A stretch of DNA of 64,000 nt from Metridium senile. Its lineage: Eukaryota; Cnidaria; Anthozoa; Actiniaria; Metridiidae. The notes beneath the pieces are model-generated. The model was not told the DNA's origin. It searched no databases and was given only the letters and a program-made list of their open reading frames with translations. The DNA lies in the NCBI GenBank assembly GCA_949775045.1, contig OX459104.1, forward strand, positions 9,843,655-9,907,654. The letters are read 5' to 3'. Both the position numbers and the translations under genes were made by a program. This document shows, piece by piece, positions 48,667-59,737 of the stretch (positions within the stretch are counted from its first letter, which is position 1; each line of letters starts with the position of its first letter).

Positions 48667-49449
48667 CTATGAAAAAAAACACATGTTATTTCAGCACTAG
48701 ATAGTGCAAACACAATCAATATATCCATGAAATTTATATTTCGTATTTAGTTGTTATAATATCTCTATAATTTGTTCTATAATAGCTCTTATCAGTCACT
48801 ATTAAAGACAAGTATAATTGAACAAAGTATTATTTCCTTTTATACTGAATATCTGGGCTGGTTGATAGTCATTCACTATATAGTTACTAGTTTTCGTTAT
48901 GCATCTAGGGGACCTTTTTCACACCGATCGGTTTTGTTTGATCTTTCAGATTAATTCAATTGTTTTCATATGATGTTTTAACATGTTTTAAAATGTATAA
49001 GAACGTTTAGCTTGAGAAGTATGTTTATTTTTAAATTTTCCACATATATGTGTGACGATTATTATAGCTGACCACATGTAAGCCCGCAAGGGTTGACCAC
49101 CTCCATTCAACGAGAACTCCTCTAAGAAATTGACACTCGATCTAATTTTGCTACTTTTTAAATGCTATGATATCAGTTTCAATGGTCGTGTGACTAATTT
49201 GCATTTTTGTAAAACAACTACTTTATTTGTTTATTAAGTCTTTGGAATGAGCCATTTTACTCAAAAGACTAGATGCTATAGCCAAAGCTACAAGCAGATG
49301 TTATATATATGCTAAATTGTGTAAAATATAAAAAAATTAAAAAACATGCATAGTCATATCTTCCTTCGATAATAAGATGAACAAGTTTATGTAAAACGTA
49401 GAAACGTATATCAGCGAACTTCATAATTACTGTAGAGACATGTACTTAC

Positions 49450-49725
49450 CGATAAAATCATAGTACGATGACCCTCCTGTATAGTCAGACGTATAGCCGT
49501 TGACAATCAATCCGTATACACATCCGGGTTGAAGATCTTTGAACACAATGGCAGTTTCATTTGTTTTAAAATGACTAATTTTGCTGTAGTCATGTTTATA
49601 CAGTCTACAATTGTATCCAAGGAGATTCCCAACGACGTGCTCTTTGGTGATTGGGTTCCACCTAGCAACCGCTGTAGTTCCATTTATTACGACAACGCGT
49701 AAGCCAGAAAGTTTAGGGACTGGAG
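49450..49725 (-). CDS. Fibronectin type III exon 2
   Basis: A single-exon FN3 module, 276 nt, phase 1 at both ends, with an AG acceptor and a GTAAGT donor. Landmarks are PKLSGLRVVVINGTTAVARW, NLLGYNCRLY and the E-F turn LQPGCVYGLIVNGYTS. It shares the framework PxxSGLxVxxINxTTxxARWxPIxKEH with FN3 exon 1, so the two are recent tandem duplicates. It lies 1.66 kb downstream of FN3-1, and the antisense leader copy C sits in that intron. It can splice in frame from FN3-1 and into FN3 exon 3. Binding partner unknown. Confidence 0.85.
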
Positions 49726-49904
49726 CTAAGAAAGATATAATTAAAATATGCAGAGTTATCAAAATATCATGGCCGTGCGTCGTAAAAAAATAGTCAATAG
49801 TAAATGGTGATAGGTTAGACTCTATATTAGCCCATACTAGGCTCTCCTTTATAAAAAGTATATATCTATTTACATAAACACACACACACACGTGCGCGCA
49901 TTAT

Positions 49905-51290
49905 AGCCCGGAGAAACGGCTTTAACGTTTGCTTCAACATTCGTTCGATTTTGTTTCCGGAGATGTATGGCGTTTTCATTACCTTCTGTTTGGCCTTGAG
50001 TTTAGCAAGAACCGAAGGTATGTAATTACAAACTACATAAAACAAATCTAATTGCCCCCCAAAAAAACGTAATTTCAGAAAAAGGTAGGGAAAACGTTCA
50101 ACTCCGTTTCAACTTTCAACGAACAAAATAAATGTTAAATAGATGTTAATTAAAGCAAAACTTTAACGTTTTATACTCTTTCAACATCAATCTAACTTCG
50201 ATACAACACGTCTCAACAATATTGTTGAAAGTGTGTGGACACATCGCCAACTATTCCGGACTTCCCGCCAGTCATCGAGGCCAGCGGATACCATGCGTAA
50301 AATAGAAAGTAAACACCGATTCGGGAATCCAAGATAGAATCAAAATCGATTATACAAAACTAAGTTAAATACGATTCTTTAAGTCAATTTAACACCAAAG
50401 GATATTGAAGCAACTATCAAACTGTAATTCTGAAACATTTTTGGAGTTCAATGTTATAAAATTGGTCATTTTCAAGCGAAAAAACAACGACATGTCGACG
50501 ATTTGAGGAAAGCCACAGGGAGCCCAAGCTCGCTCAGGCCCGCACTCGATGAAATCCAACTTTCTTGCTACGGTTTGCCTTTTCTTTAACAGCTATCCCA
50601 TTAAACTCTATTGTAAATAAGAGTTGTGAAAACAAGCTTCATTTTGGTATCAAACAAGTCTTAGTTTGCGAAAATTTATCGCATCACAAAGTACCTCTAC
50701 TTGAAGTAAGGATTGCAAGTATATGGCGTCTTACGAACGTCAATTCAATTTGGAGCTTTTTCAAAGTTAAAAAGGAAAGGTCAAACCTCGTTCGATCGAC
50801 GACAAATTACACACAAGCAATGTATGATGTATTTAGTTTATGGAACAGCCACGGTAAATGAGGTAACAAGCTTTGATTTTGAAAAATGATACTACGAATA
50901 TCACACTTTTCATGTTTTTCTTGCAACTTTACAATCTGAAAATTCCTGAATACAGAGCATGTATGGGAAGAAAACAGAAAACCGTCAACTATCGAAAATA
51001 AAGGTTTCTATTCAATTAATAAAGCTATGTTTGGTAAAAATCAAATGCTTTAATGTCATACAATATATTTCCAGTTAGGTAAACTGACAAATCCTTACCG
51101 AGAATTTTATAATTCGAAAAGAACTTTGATCCTCTATACATTTATTTTGTGAAATCTGATAAAATTATCTACCACTTTTATGTTGCACCGCTGACCTTGT
51201 GAGTGGGCGCATGGCCGGAATAGTTGGCGATGAAACGGCTTCAAAATTTGCCATTATACAAAATCGAACGAATGTTTAAGCATATATTGA
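49905..51290. repeat. MITE-like sequences flanking leader exon C
   Basis: 'gaaacggctttaacgtttgc' with 'acattcgttcgattttgt' (49912-49955) and 'gaaacggcttcaaaatttgc' with 'acaaaatcgaacgaatgt' (51232-51275) are related; 'cgccaactattccgg' at 50246 is inverted as 'ccggaatagttggcg' at 51213. The segment between holds leader exon C and about 1 kb of unrecognised sequence. Confidence 0.5.
49963..50017 (+). CDS. Signal-peptide exon, copy C, opposite strand
   Basis: On the plus strand an ATG opens the leader MYGVFITFCLALSLARTE plus one base, then a GTATGT donor: the same 55-nt length and phase 1 as copies A and B. It lies antisense inside the intron between FN3 exons 51386-51655 and 49450-49725. The bases just upstream (about 49908-49958) are not the A/B leader flank but resemble a 'gaaacggctt...gcttcaac' MITE, and related MITE sequence recurs at about 51224-51290. 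No clear partner exon in phase 1 was found on the plus strand before 64 kb. It may be a displaced leader with no gene, or the start of a divergent paralogue. Confidence 0.6.
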
Positions 51291-51385
51291 AGTCTTATCA
51301 TGAATCTAGCCTTTCAGAGTTATCATAATTTCTATGATCGATTTGGAACCTTGCAACGATTCTTCAATTGAGTGTATGAACTTAC

Positions 51386-51655
51386 GTATATAAATGTAAA
51401 AAGATGATGACAATCCTGTTTCATTGACAGTGTAGCCTTGAACAAACAGCATGTACTGCAAACTAGGCTGAAGTTCGCCAACCACAATGCTTGTTTCATT
51501 TGTTTTGAGCGTTTGAACAAGCTGATTTGAGCCATAGTTCCTCAATGTTACATTGTAACCCAGGAAGTGTTCTTTAGAAATTGGATGCCAGCGTGCTTCC
51601 ACAGTCGTAATGTTTATTGCAATAACACTAAGGCCAGAAGGACCAGGCAGTGTGG
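51386..51655 (-). CDS. Fibronectin type III exon 1
   Basis: A complete FN3 module of about 90 residues is carried on one exon. It starts after a poly-T tract and AG and ends at a consensus GTAAGT donor. Both borders are phase 1, the usual arrangement for shuffled extracellular modules. Landmarks are PGPSGLSVIAINITTVEARW (strands A-B with the core Trp), the C-strand Tyr in HFLGYNVTL, and the L-x-P-x2-x-Y turn in ELQPSLQYMLFV. Several N-x-T/S sites suggest glycosylation. The phase joins directly to the 55-nt signal exons. FN3 modules form beta-sandwiches used in adhesion and recognition; the ligand is unknown. It is most similar within the window to FN3 exon 2, suggesting a local duplication. 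Confidence 0.85.
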
Positions 51656-51708
51656 CTGAAAAAAAAAATCGAAATGAAGTGGTTAGAAACAAAGGAAACC
51701 AAAGTCCA

Positions 51709-52705
51709 TTAATTTGTAAATATATTGTCAATACAATAATGGAGACCTGAAACTGTCGATCCTTTAAATACAATAAATTGTGGTCTGTAAATATACTGTA
51801 ACTACAGTAATGGGGACCTGAAAATTTCCAGTAAATAAAATTAATGTAGGTATACATATCTACTCTAAATGCAATATAAACGGGTTTTGTAAATATCATG
51901 TAATATAATAAAGGGGGTCTTTAAATATACTGTAAATTAAATATATGGGACCAAGAGTTCATAACCAGAAGTGTTTATTTCCTAATAGACTTATGACATA
52001 TTGGATATTTGAGTGAGCTAGTTTTAGTACCTACATTGCTTTCTGATGGATTAAATTGACGAGGTTGAGATTGTGTAAGAACCAAATCAAAACAAAATGA
52101 CTGATTCAAAATTCCAAAATGTGCAGTAAACACAAAGTAGAAACATTTTCAGAAAGGAAAAATAATTTAAATGTTTAGGTGTAATTGGACTCGAGCAGTT
52201 TTCAACCTCGATTTCATTAATTATAATGACAACGTAATCTTTTAAAAAATGATATATTTATTAAACATATATATGGAATTGGGTGCTGTTTGGACAAGAT
52301 AGTTGGATATCGATCGTCATCATGCTGATGAGAAAAAAGTTGAGCTCAATTAATTTGATAACTTATTTTGATACGCCTGAGAAATTTTAGTCTGATTAGC
52401 ATTTTGCACACAAAAACAAATCAAACTACGCCACAAAGATGTTTTAAATAGTATTCAATATTTTAAACATATTTTGTTATAGTCATGAACAGGTTTTTTT
52501 TTCATAACAATATTCGTGTCCTAAAATTTCAATTGCTTTGCAATTAATGTTCTTAATTGATAGAGAACTAGAGAGGGAACAAACATGTTCAGAGAAGTAC
52601 AAATTAGGTGAATATTTATGTGCTTGCGGACTCCAGCAGTATTTAAACATATTTCAACTTCGATTTCATGGATGACAAGCAGTCGTCGAAAGAAATCAAT
52701 AAAAC
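51709..52705 (+). repeat. Segmental duplicate, copy 1 (uninterrupted)
   Basis: Aligns directly with 57437-58290 continued at 61756-61760 and 63857-64000. Shared landmarks include 'aatttgtaaatat[ag][tc]tgt', 'atatatggaattgggtgctg' and 'gttcttaattgatagagaac'. Short 'ctgtaaata' units repeat at its left side. A diverged internal tandem copy follows at about 52600-52990. Confidence 0.75.
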
Positions 52706-52989
52706 ATTTCTTAACAATCTTTTTTATTTATTTGAAAACAACGTTGATAAGAGTGTGTTGTTTGGACAAGATATTTGGATAGCTCCAAGCTGTCGAGAAA
52801 ATGTTAAGCTCAATTAATTTGATGGGGTGTTTTGATTAGGATGAGCAATTTTAGTGCCATCAGTATTTTACATACAAAAAAAAATCAGAATAAGTCACAA
52901 AATAATTTTAAATTATATTCAATATATTTAACATATTATTATATAAACATGAAATATCTTTCTAACGAGGTACTCAAGGATCTATAATA

Positions 52990-54110
52990 AAATAATTTTT
53001 TTTCATAGTATAAATACTTATGTCATCAAGTCAATAAAATTAGCATTACAATTTCAACGTAAGCTGTTTATCATGAGAATATCTTTTTTCCACAACGACT
53101 TATTTATTTCAAATGCTAGCCCTTAGTAAAAAGTTAATTGAAAGTTTCTTTTAATTTGTAATGTACGTATTGAGATAATTTAAAGCTCGTTATTAGAGAT
53201 CAGTGACTGTAAGCTCGTCCGATTAAAAGAAAATGTCTGCAAGTTATAAAAGCTAATCGTTCCACTCTTTCATTGATGTGCAGATGCCCTCCATTTTTTC
53301 ATTTTTCTTCTGTTGCTCTAATATACTATTTTCTTTAGTCGATATATTTAATGTCATACTAATTCTTTATTAATAAGACTGAAAGTATTTTCCACTCGGA
53401 AGTAACACATCTTTTCTTGAGTTGAGTTTTTCAAAATCAAAAAAGACAAATAAAGAAATACAAATCTTTATTGTCTTTGTTAACCTTTCCTAGCTAATGA
53501 TATCAAACGTTCGTTTATTCCAAAATAAAATCATACGCAAGAAAGATTAGATAAAGACAGCAAACTTATCCATCCGTGGAAGTGCAAAGTATTTGCATAT
53601 CATAGTCGCTGTTTGTACTGGTACACAATTTGATTTTGATTTAATATTAAATATTACTGAGCATATATAAACACAGCTTGCGTTTATTTAATTCTGCTGC
53701 AGGCAGCTTAATATAAACATTTATTTTATATCTTTAATCGTCGTCCATTTATGTATATAGTGAAATGGCATTTCAACAACCTCAATAGACAAAGTTACTC
53801 ATCCGAATATATTCACTGATAACGAGAATAATAATTCAATAATTCATTACTTGTAAACAATTGTTCATAAACATGGGCAAATGTACGTATCAAGAAAACA
53901 AATTGACATGCAATTAATTATATAACTTGAATTACTTCCAACTAAGTTATATTGTGATCACCCTTTGGACGAACGACAGCGACGACTGTCTGGCAGCTTT
54001 CATGACCATTCGTTGTATGATTGCAGCGCATTGCTCAGCGACGAGGCCATTATGCATTTTCAATATTTAGTGTGCCTCTTTTTACTTTAATAATGTCCCT
54101 TTCCAATTGA
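52990..54110. other. Intron between leader B and FN3 exon 1, nothing recognised
   Basis: Very AT-rich, with short frames only. No splice pair with a protein-like frame was found. Confidence 0.4.
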
Positions 54111-54119
54111 CAAAGATTT

Positions 54120-54893
54120 TATAAGTCTCCTTAGAATTCTCCACGGCAAATTGCTTTGGTATTTTGTTAGTTTACAAGCTAGAAATAAAACTTTTAGTGC
54201 CGCGCAGATAAATTACAAACTTCTAGATTCTTCTAGTCACTATAAAATATGTTACGATTCCAGAGAAGCCAATTTATCCTATATTTTTCTATTATCGAAA
54301 TTGGTTAGCAGGAAGGGTTTTAACTCTGTTATAGTTTATAGACTTAAAACCAAACGTTATTGAATTGCGTGAATTATGAACTCTACCACTCGCTATGTCA
54401 GAAGCATCTACTCTCGATGCTTTAACCTCTAGAACAACAGCAATTAAACTTAGAATCCGTAAATACTTTCGTCTTAAGCTTAACTGTATTGACCACCTGG
54501 AAGAACGTTTCTGCTTTAATTGTAGGTTTCTTATGAGTTGTAACTGTATTTCTTCTTAATCTTTATTTGCTTCACCGTATCTTTACCTTAACTTGTATCT
54601 CTTAGTAATTATTGTTTTAGTCTAGTAGTCTTAGGTTTTTTGTTCCTATTGTTTAGTCTAGTAGTGTCATTAACTATCATTATATCTTAACTTAATTATC
54701 TGAACTCAAATTATCACAAACTTATCTATCATAGAATATTAGTAATGTATAATTCATACATATTGTTATTACATTTAGCTTAATTATTTATTTATTTAGA
54801 GGGCCGTATGTTAGATAACCTTTATAGTGTTAATACGTATTTTTCCCTCGTTAAATAAAGTATATTGTATTGCATTGTATTGTAGTACTATTA
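54120..54893 (+). mobile_element. LINE 3' end with ATTGT-type tail
   Basis: Plus-strand frames with LSKLVSRKGFNSVIVYRLK and, after a shift, LPLAMSEASTLDALTSRTTA and RIRKYFRL resemble the C-terminus of a LINE ORF2. The body ends 'aaataaagtatattgtattgcattgtattgtag', a short-unit tail. It abuts leader exon B. Confidence 0.5.
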
Positions 54894-54910
54894 GCGGTTA
54901 TATCACATAC

Positions 54911-54965
54911 CTTCGGTTCTTGGAAAACTCAAAGCGAAACATATGCACAGAATAACTCCGTTCAT
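54911..54965 (-). CDS. Signal-peptide exon, copy B
   Basis: This is an 18-codon leader starting MNGVILCICFALSF and ending PRTE, plus one base before a GTATG donor. It has the same 55-nt length and phase 1 as copy A. It is the signal exon nearest to the first FN3 exon (51386-51655), from which it is separated by a 3.3-kb intron. The substitutions against copy A (Y to N, V to I, K to R) keep a functional leader, which suggests selection rather than decay. A LINE 3' end terminating at about 54893 abuts it on the intron side. It could be an alternative promoter and first exon of the same gene, or the start of a separate gene. Confidence 0.75.
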
Positions 54966-55055
54966 TTTTGCACGTAGTCACAAACACAACTGATATGTGA
55001 ATCTCTGCGTGGGAAACTTGACACGGAAGTTAAGGCCAAGCAATGAAACATCTAA
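54966..55055 (-). promoter_or_regulatory. 5' flank of leader B, paralogous to that of leader A
   Basis: Contains 'gcgtgggaaacttgacacgg' and 'agttaaggccaagcaatgaaa', the counterpart of the leader A flank. Likely a duplicated promoter or 5' UTR; the leader C copy at 49963 lacks it. Confidence 0.4.
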
Positions 55056-55657
55056 GGAATTTGCATGACAAAGACCCCTCTAGGGGCATGGTGATGTTAT
55101 TTTGAAATAAATATGTATGACATTAGCTTTGTTTACACTAGACCTCAAGTTGACATAAGAAGTATTGCAATTAACAAAATTCCTATACAACAAAGTAATA
55201 TTTCCAGAAATCAAGAACAAATACTCATTCAAGGATAATAACCCGATAATATTTTCTTTTTTGGGGGAAGTGGCAGCTGCTGTAATTAAAATCAAAGAAA
55301 TTGTATTCTAAATCAAACATATTGAAATTATAATATTCACAATTCCATTTATGCTTTTGGGCACTTTGAAGTCTGAGAGTGAAAATAGTTATGCATGTTA
55401 TCGTTGCTAGTTAGATTCAGATTCCATACGAAGTTTCATGCAAATCGATGCTTTCCAAGATGTTGATATATGAGTACTGTACACTACTTGGAAATAACAT
55501 TGCTAGAAAAGCGGCACGCGACAACCGACGCGGAAATAAAATACAATTTCGAAGAAAACAGTTAAAAGCTACCTAAATGTTTGTTCAAAGTATTACACTG
55601 TCATATGCAAAATTGAGAAATATTGCTGAAAATATTGCTGAGGTACGAGCGAGTCAA

Positions 55658-56166
55658 ATAATAGACCGATCCAAGGTTATTGCCGCCATCTTGTAGGGGG
55701 TGCAGAACTACTGGGGCGAGCAGTAAATGTATGTAACTTTGAACTTATATAACTCCACTGGAAATTGCCGAATGTTCAATATAAACATTTTATATCAAAG
55801 ATACTATGCATGGCTATACCTGAGATCAAACTAAGGTTGTTAAATTATGTGAGACGTATGTAAACGGCGATTTCAAATCTCCCTATATTTACTGTGTAAT
55901 TCTATATCGCTGAAACAAAGTGTTTGTATGTAGATCTAAAATATTGATTTCAGATCCTGTAGCTCGTTTCCCAGCGCTATTTTTTGGATATGTTAACAAA
56001 TGCAAAACCTTTGATAGGAAATTTTAACTGTGAAAATCCAATGAATTTGAAGAAAAATACGTACGTTCAAAGTGGTCCAAAATCACTGCACATACATTCT
56101 CTACTCGCCCCAGTAGTTTTGCACCCCTTGCAAGATGGCGGCAATAACCTTGGATCGGTCTATTAT
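55658..56166. mobile_element. MITE, about 509 bp
   Basis: The ends ATAATAGACCGATCCAAGGT and the inverse 'accttggatcggtctattat' continue as 'tattgccgccatcttg...gggtgca' on both sides and 'actactggggcgag' against 'ctcgccccagtagt'. It lies between leaders A and B. Confidence 0.65.
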
Positions 56167-56469
56167 CCAATCCCGTTCCAATTATTTTCGAGTTATCTTT
56201 CTTATACATGACATTTATTTTACAAGCCCAAGATTTATTTCTTTAAATTAACCTGTTGAAATTGCACCTGTCAACTTGGTCACTAGCACATAACTTAACG
56301 TTTTGAGGGAAGCCGATAAGTTCTGAACCATTCCAATCATTTTAACCATAGACGTTGCCTCCTCAGAAAAGGTTTTAACGTTGCGATAGTTTATAAATTG
56401 AAAACAAAGACGCTATTAAGTAGCTGTAATTGTGCACTCGACTCTGCTATAATGTTAGAGTTTACATAC

Positions 56470-56524
56470 CTTCTGTTTTTGGGAAACTCAAAGCAAAACA
56501 TACGCAAAGAATAACTCCGTACAT
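56470..56524 (-). CDS. Signal-peptide exon, copy A (first coding exon of the FN3-CUB-NIDO gene)
   Basis: Reading the minus strand, an ATG opens an 18-codon leader that begins MYGVILCVCFALSF and ends PKTE, followed by one base (G) and a GTATGT donor, so it leaves the exon in phase 1. This is a hydrophobic secretion signal with a small C-terminal region, the usual first exon of extracellular modular genes. The phase matches FN3 exon 51386-51655 downstream, which begins in phase 1. An almost identical exon lies 1.56 kb downstream (copy B), so the two are alternative first exons or the leaders of two neighbouring paralogues. About 80 bases of 5' flank are also shared with copy B. No transcript evidence is available; the coding call rests on leader hydrophobicity, the donor and conservation between copies. 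Confidence 0.75.
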
Positions 56525-56625
56525 TGTTGCGCATAGTCACAAACACAACTTATATTCTGAAACGACTGATATTTGGGTCAGTGCGTGGGAAACTTGACAC
56601 GGAAATTAAGGCCAAACAATGAAAG
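56525..56625 (-). promoter_or_regulatory. 5' flank of leader A, duplicated upstream of leader B
   Basis: The sequence just upstream of leader A (plus strand 'gcgtgggaaacttgacacgg', then 'attaaggcc...caatgaaa') recurs upstream of leader B at about 54966-55055 with few changes and one gap. Shared sequence immediately 5' of two leader exons is the expected place for a promoter and 5' UTR. No convincing TATA box was identified. Inference from position and conservation only. Confidence 0.4.
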
Positions 56626-56699
56626 CAATAGGAAGGAATTGTTTTACAATAGGCCCCACTTAGCGATGGTTGGGATTCGTTTGAAAAGAATGTATATGT

Positions 56700-57345
56700 T
56701 GTGATAATGAATAGAAATGCGAGAGGCTTGACATTTTTTTATTAATATTACTTTGAATATTTCGGATATTATCCAAAGGCCATCTACAGCAAAGTGAACT
56801 GAATATGAATCTAAATTATTTTGATATTGGGAATCGATTGTCCTTGTTCATTCAAGCTAGGCTTTTGTTCTTTTATAAATAGTGCTTCTGATATTTTTCC
56901 TTTTTTGTAATGTCTAAAGTTAGAGGCGAAAACTCGAGTGTTCGATGTTTATGGTATCGTATCATGTTTCAATGCTATGTTTAGTGAAAGATGATTTCTT
57001 GTCTTTTCCACTATGTTCTGCTAAGCGTTCCTCCAGTCTTCTAGCTGTTTCCCCAATATAGGCGTGAGGTTAACCTTCTTGTGGGCATTCTAGTTTGTAG
57101 ACAACTTTAGACATTACATAAAAAAAACATCAGAAGCACTATTTATAAAAGAACAAAAGCCTAGCTTGAATGAACAAGGACAATCGATTCCCTTGAGCCT
57201 CTTAAACTAACTTAGATTCATATTCAGTTCACTTTGCTGTTGATGGCCTTTGGATAAAGGCCGAAATATTCAAAGTAATTAATAAACATTACAAGCCTTC
57301 TCGCATTCCTATTCATTATCAAACTGTATGCCCAAGTAAACATAT
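56700..57345 (-). mobile_element. Penelope-like element fragment with GIY-YIG endonuclease
   Basis: The minus strand (about 56900-57115) reads KVVYKLECPQEG, then after a stop AYIGETARRLEERLAEHSG and KDKKSSFTKHSIET. This is the GIY-YIG endonuclease with its Y-I-G-E-T-x-R-x-L-x-x-R-x-x-E-H core, as fused to reverse transcriptase in Penelope-like elements. The region 56700-56890 is repeated inverted at 57130-57345, giving the tail-to-tail arrangement common for this class. In-frame stops make it inactive. Confidence 0.8.
57225..57275 (+). ncRNA. Hammerhead-like motif in Penelope-like tail (degenerate)
   Basis: 'ttgatggcctttggataaag' followed by 'gccgaaatattc': a strong stem II (GGCCUUU/AAAGGCC) preceded by UUGAUG and followed by CGAAAU. 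Core positions differ from the CUGAUGA consensus, so probably inactive. Confidence 0.35.
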
Positions 57346-57436
57346 TCAAATATGTTGTGATGTACTTATACTAGATCTCAAAAACACTGGAAATGTTAAT
57401 TGATTTAGAAAAATATTGTAGACATGAGTGACCTCT

Positions 57437-58290
57437 TAATTTGTAAATATGCTGTAAATAAAATAATTGGGACCTGCAAAAGTCCTGTAAATACAATAAA
57501 TTGTGGTCTGTAAATATATTGTAACTGTAGTAAAGGGGACCTGAAAATATCCTTTAAATAAAATAAATATGGGTATATCAATATAATCTAAATGCAATAT
57601 AAGCAGGGTCTGTAAATATGCTTTAAAATAGAAAAACGGGGTCTGTAAATATCTTGTAATATAGTAAAGGGTTTTTTAAATATACTGTAAATAAAACATA
57701 AGGAACCAGCCGTTCATAATCAGAAGTGTTCATTTCAAATTGACTTATCACATATTGGATATTCAGTTGAGTGAGCTAGTTTTAGAACTTGTATTCTGAT
57801 TGATTAAATTGACGAGGTTGAGAAGGTGTTACAACCAAATTAAAACAAAATGACTGATTCAAAATTTCAAAATGTGCAGTAAACACAAAGTAGAAACATT
57901 TTCAGAAAGGAAAAGTCAGTCAAATGTTTAGGTGTAATTGGGCTCGAGCAGTATTTCAACTTCTATTTCATTAATGACAACGTAATCTTTTAAAAAATGA
58001 TATATTTATTAAACATATATATGGAATTGGGTGCTGTTTGGACAACATAGTTGGATATCGTCATCATGCTGCTGAGAAAAAAGTTGAGCCCATTTAATTT
58101 GATAACTTATTTTGATACGGCTGAGAAATTTTAGTCTGATTAGCATTTTGCACAAAAAAACAAATCAAACTACGCCACAAAGATGTTTTAAATAGTATTC
58201 AATATTTTAAAAATATTTTGTTATAGTCATGAACAGGTTTTTTTTCATAACAATATTCATGTCTTAAAATTTCAATTGCTTTGCAATTAA
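57437..58290 (+). repeat. Segmental duplicate, copy 2 (split by two TTAA elements)
   Basis: Counterpart of 51709-52553. At 58287 the copy is interrupted by TTAA element 4, resumes for the bases 'ttaatgttcttaa' (61752-61764), is interrupted again by TTAA element 5 and resumes at 63857 to the window end. Confidence 0.75.
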
Positions 58291-59007
58291 GAGTGTGTCC
58301 ATGATAGGACCAGGCAGTAGGTGCTACATGGGGGTTCACCGATTTTGCTCAAACTTGGTACAGTTGTAGGACCTAGTAAGTTATTTGTTATCCCAGAAAC
58401 TCAGTTGGATCTGTCTCTTTGGTGGGAAGTTAGACCACCCCCCCTTAAAATACCCATTTTGCCTCGAAAATCAGCAAAAATATAGCTAATTTTTAATGAA
58501 ACAGAAAACCTTTAATATTGATGACAGTGATGTAAAACTTTTTTCCCTATTAAGTACAGATGCCAGTAAGTGTTTCCAAGCAAAGAGTTACATTTTTCTT
58601 TTAAGCCGTTTCCATGGCAACAATTTGTTTCGGAGCAAAAATTGCCAGTTTTGAAATTACTTTAATATCTCTAGGTTTAAAAATTAATATCTCAAAAGTC
58701 CACCATGAAAATGTCAAAAATGGCCAATAGTCAACTCAATCTATGTCTTAAATTACCAAAACAAGAAGAACAGCTGCGGGCACTTGTTAACCTTAACTTA
58801 TATGACGGGTTTACTCAACCCTACTATGTCAATATCACAAAATTCGAGAAGATTCATGCCCGCAAAAAAAGTGGTTGAAATCCTCCCAATAGCATTAAAT
58901 TGGCTTCTAATAACCAGGTTGAGTCTTTATTATGCTTAATGTATCTTAATTTCAAGGATATTAAAATTTATTCAAAGCAGATATTTCTGTGACGACATAT
59001 GGAATGT

Positions 59008-59243
59008 AGTCGTACCTATTATCGCGCACATCCTATTATCGTACTTTTCGTAGAAAATAATATATATCTTCTGTATCTATATCTTCTGCGTAAAACTCGA
59101 TTGAAAATATGGAACAAAAGAGTTAGTTGCAACAGAATAAGCAGCGATTATTGTTTTAATTAATTTTGAAACAGTTTTTAGAAGATATATATATATTTTA
59201 CGAATAGCATGATAATATAATGTGCGCGATAATAGGTACGACT
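59008..59243. mobile_element. Small MITE inside TTAA element 4
   Basis: The ends AGTCGTACCTATTATCGCGC and the inverse 'gcgcgataataggtacgact' pair; inner 'ctattatcgtacttttcgta' pairs loosely with 'tacgaatagcatgataatat'. Confidence 0.6.
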
Positions 59244-59276
59244 TGTTTATAAGCACTTCGTCATGCTTTGACTGCT

Positions 59277-59462
59277 TTATTTACCTTTCATTTTAATAAT
59301 TTTAAATCGTGTTGTAAGCTGGGTTGTTCGACGGGATAACTTAGTAAAATCAGAAGGTAAGTAAAATCCAGTTAGCTGAAGCAAATTGCTTGTTTTTGGG
59401 TTTATATCGTGAAGAATTCCTTTGTCAGACAGCATGACATGATGATATTCAGTCGTAGTCAT
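59277..59462 (-). CDS. Short ORF in TTAA element 4, unknown
   Basis: A 61-codon minus-strand frame (EYHHVMLSDKGILHDINPKT, then LLQLTGFYLPSDFTKL). A part of it (the NPK...LQLTG region) is repeated inverted at about 60450-60520. No family recognised; could be an exon of the same transposon gene as 59738-60136, which lies upstream on the same strand. Confidence 0.25.
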   Translation of the reverse strand: MTTTEYHHVMLSDKGILHDINPKTSNLLQLTGFYLPSDFTKLSRRTTQLTTRFKIIKMKGK

Positions 59463-59737
59463 ATATAAGACTTCGTTTTGATATGATAACTTGTTGAAAG
59501 CTTTTGTACCATTGTAATGAGGAATATGATAAAGTCGATAAAAAACTTTCTTGTAGCTGGTCTGAATATCTTAAATGTATTATTTCAGTGTGTTCATGTA
59601 ACGCAAATTAAGGGACTCAATGGTTTCGAAATCGAAGGGGGAGGGGTGATGACACAATCCATTTAAACCTGCTCAATGTTTTTTCAGTATGGATTGCGGT
59701 AAAAAAAAATACAGCTACTGGTCTTTGATCTCTCTAG

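Noticed and set aside
50565..50861. 98-codon plus-strand ORF downstream of leader C
   Set aside because: Considered as the partner exon of leader C, but there is no phase-1 acceptor with an extracellular module; composition does not look like a domain.
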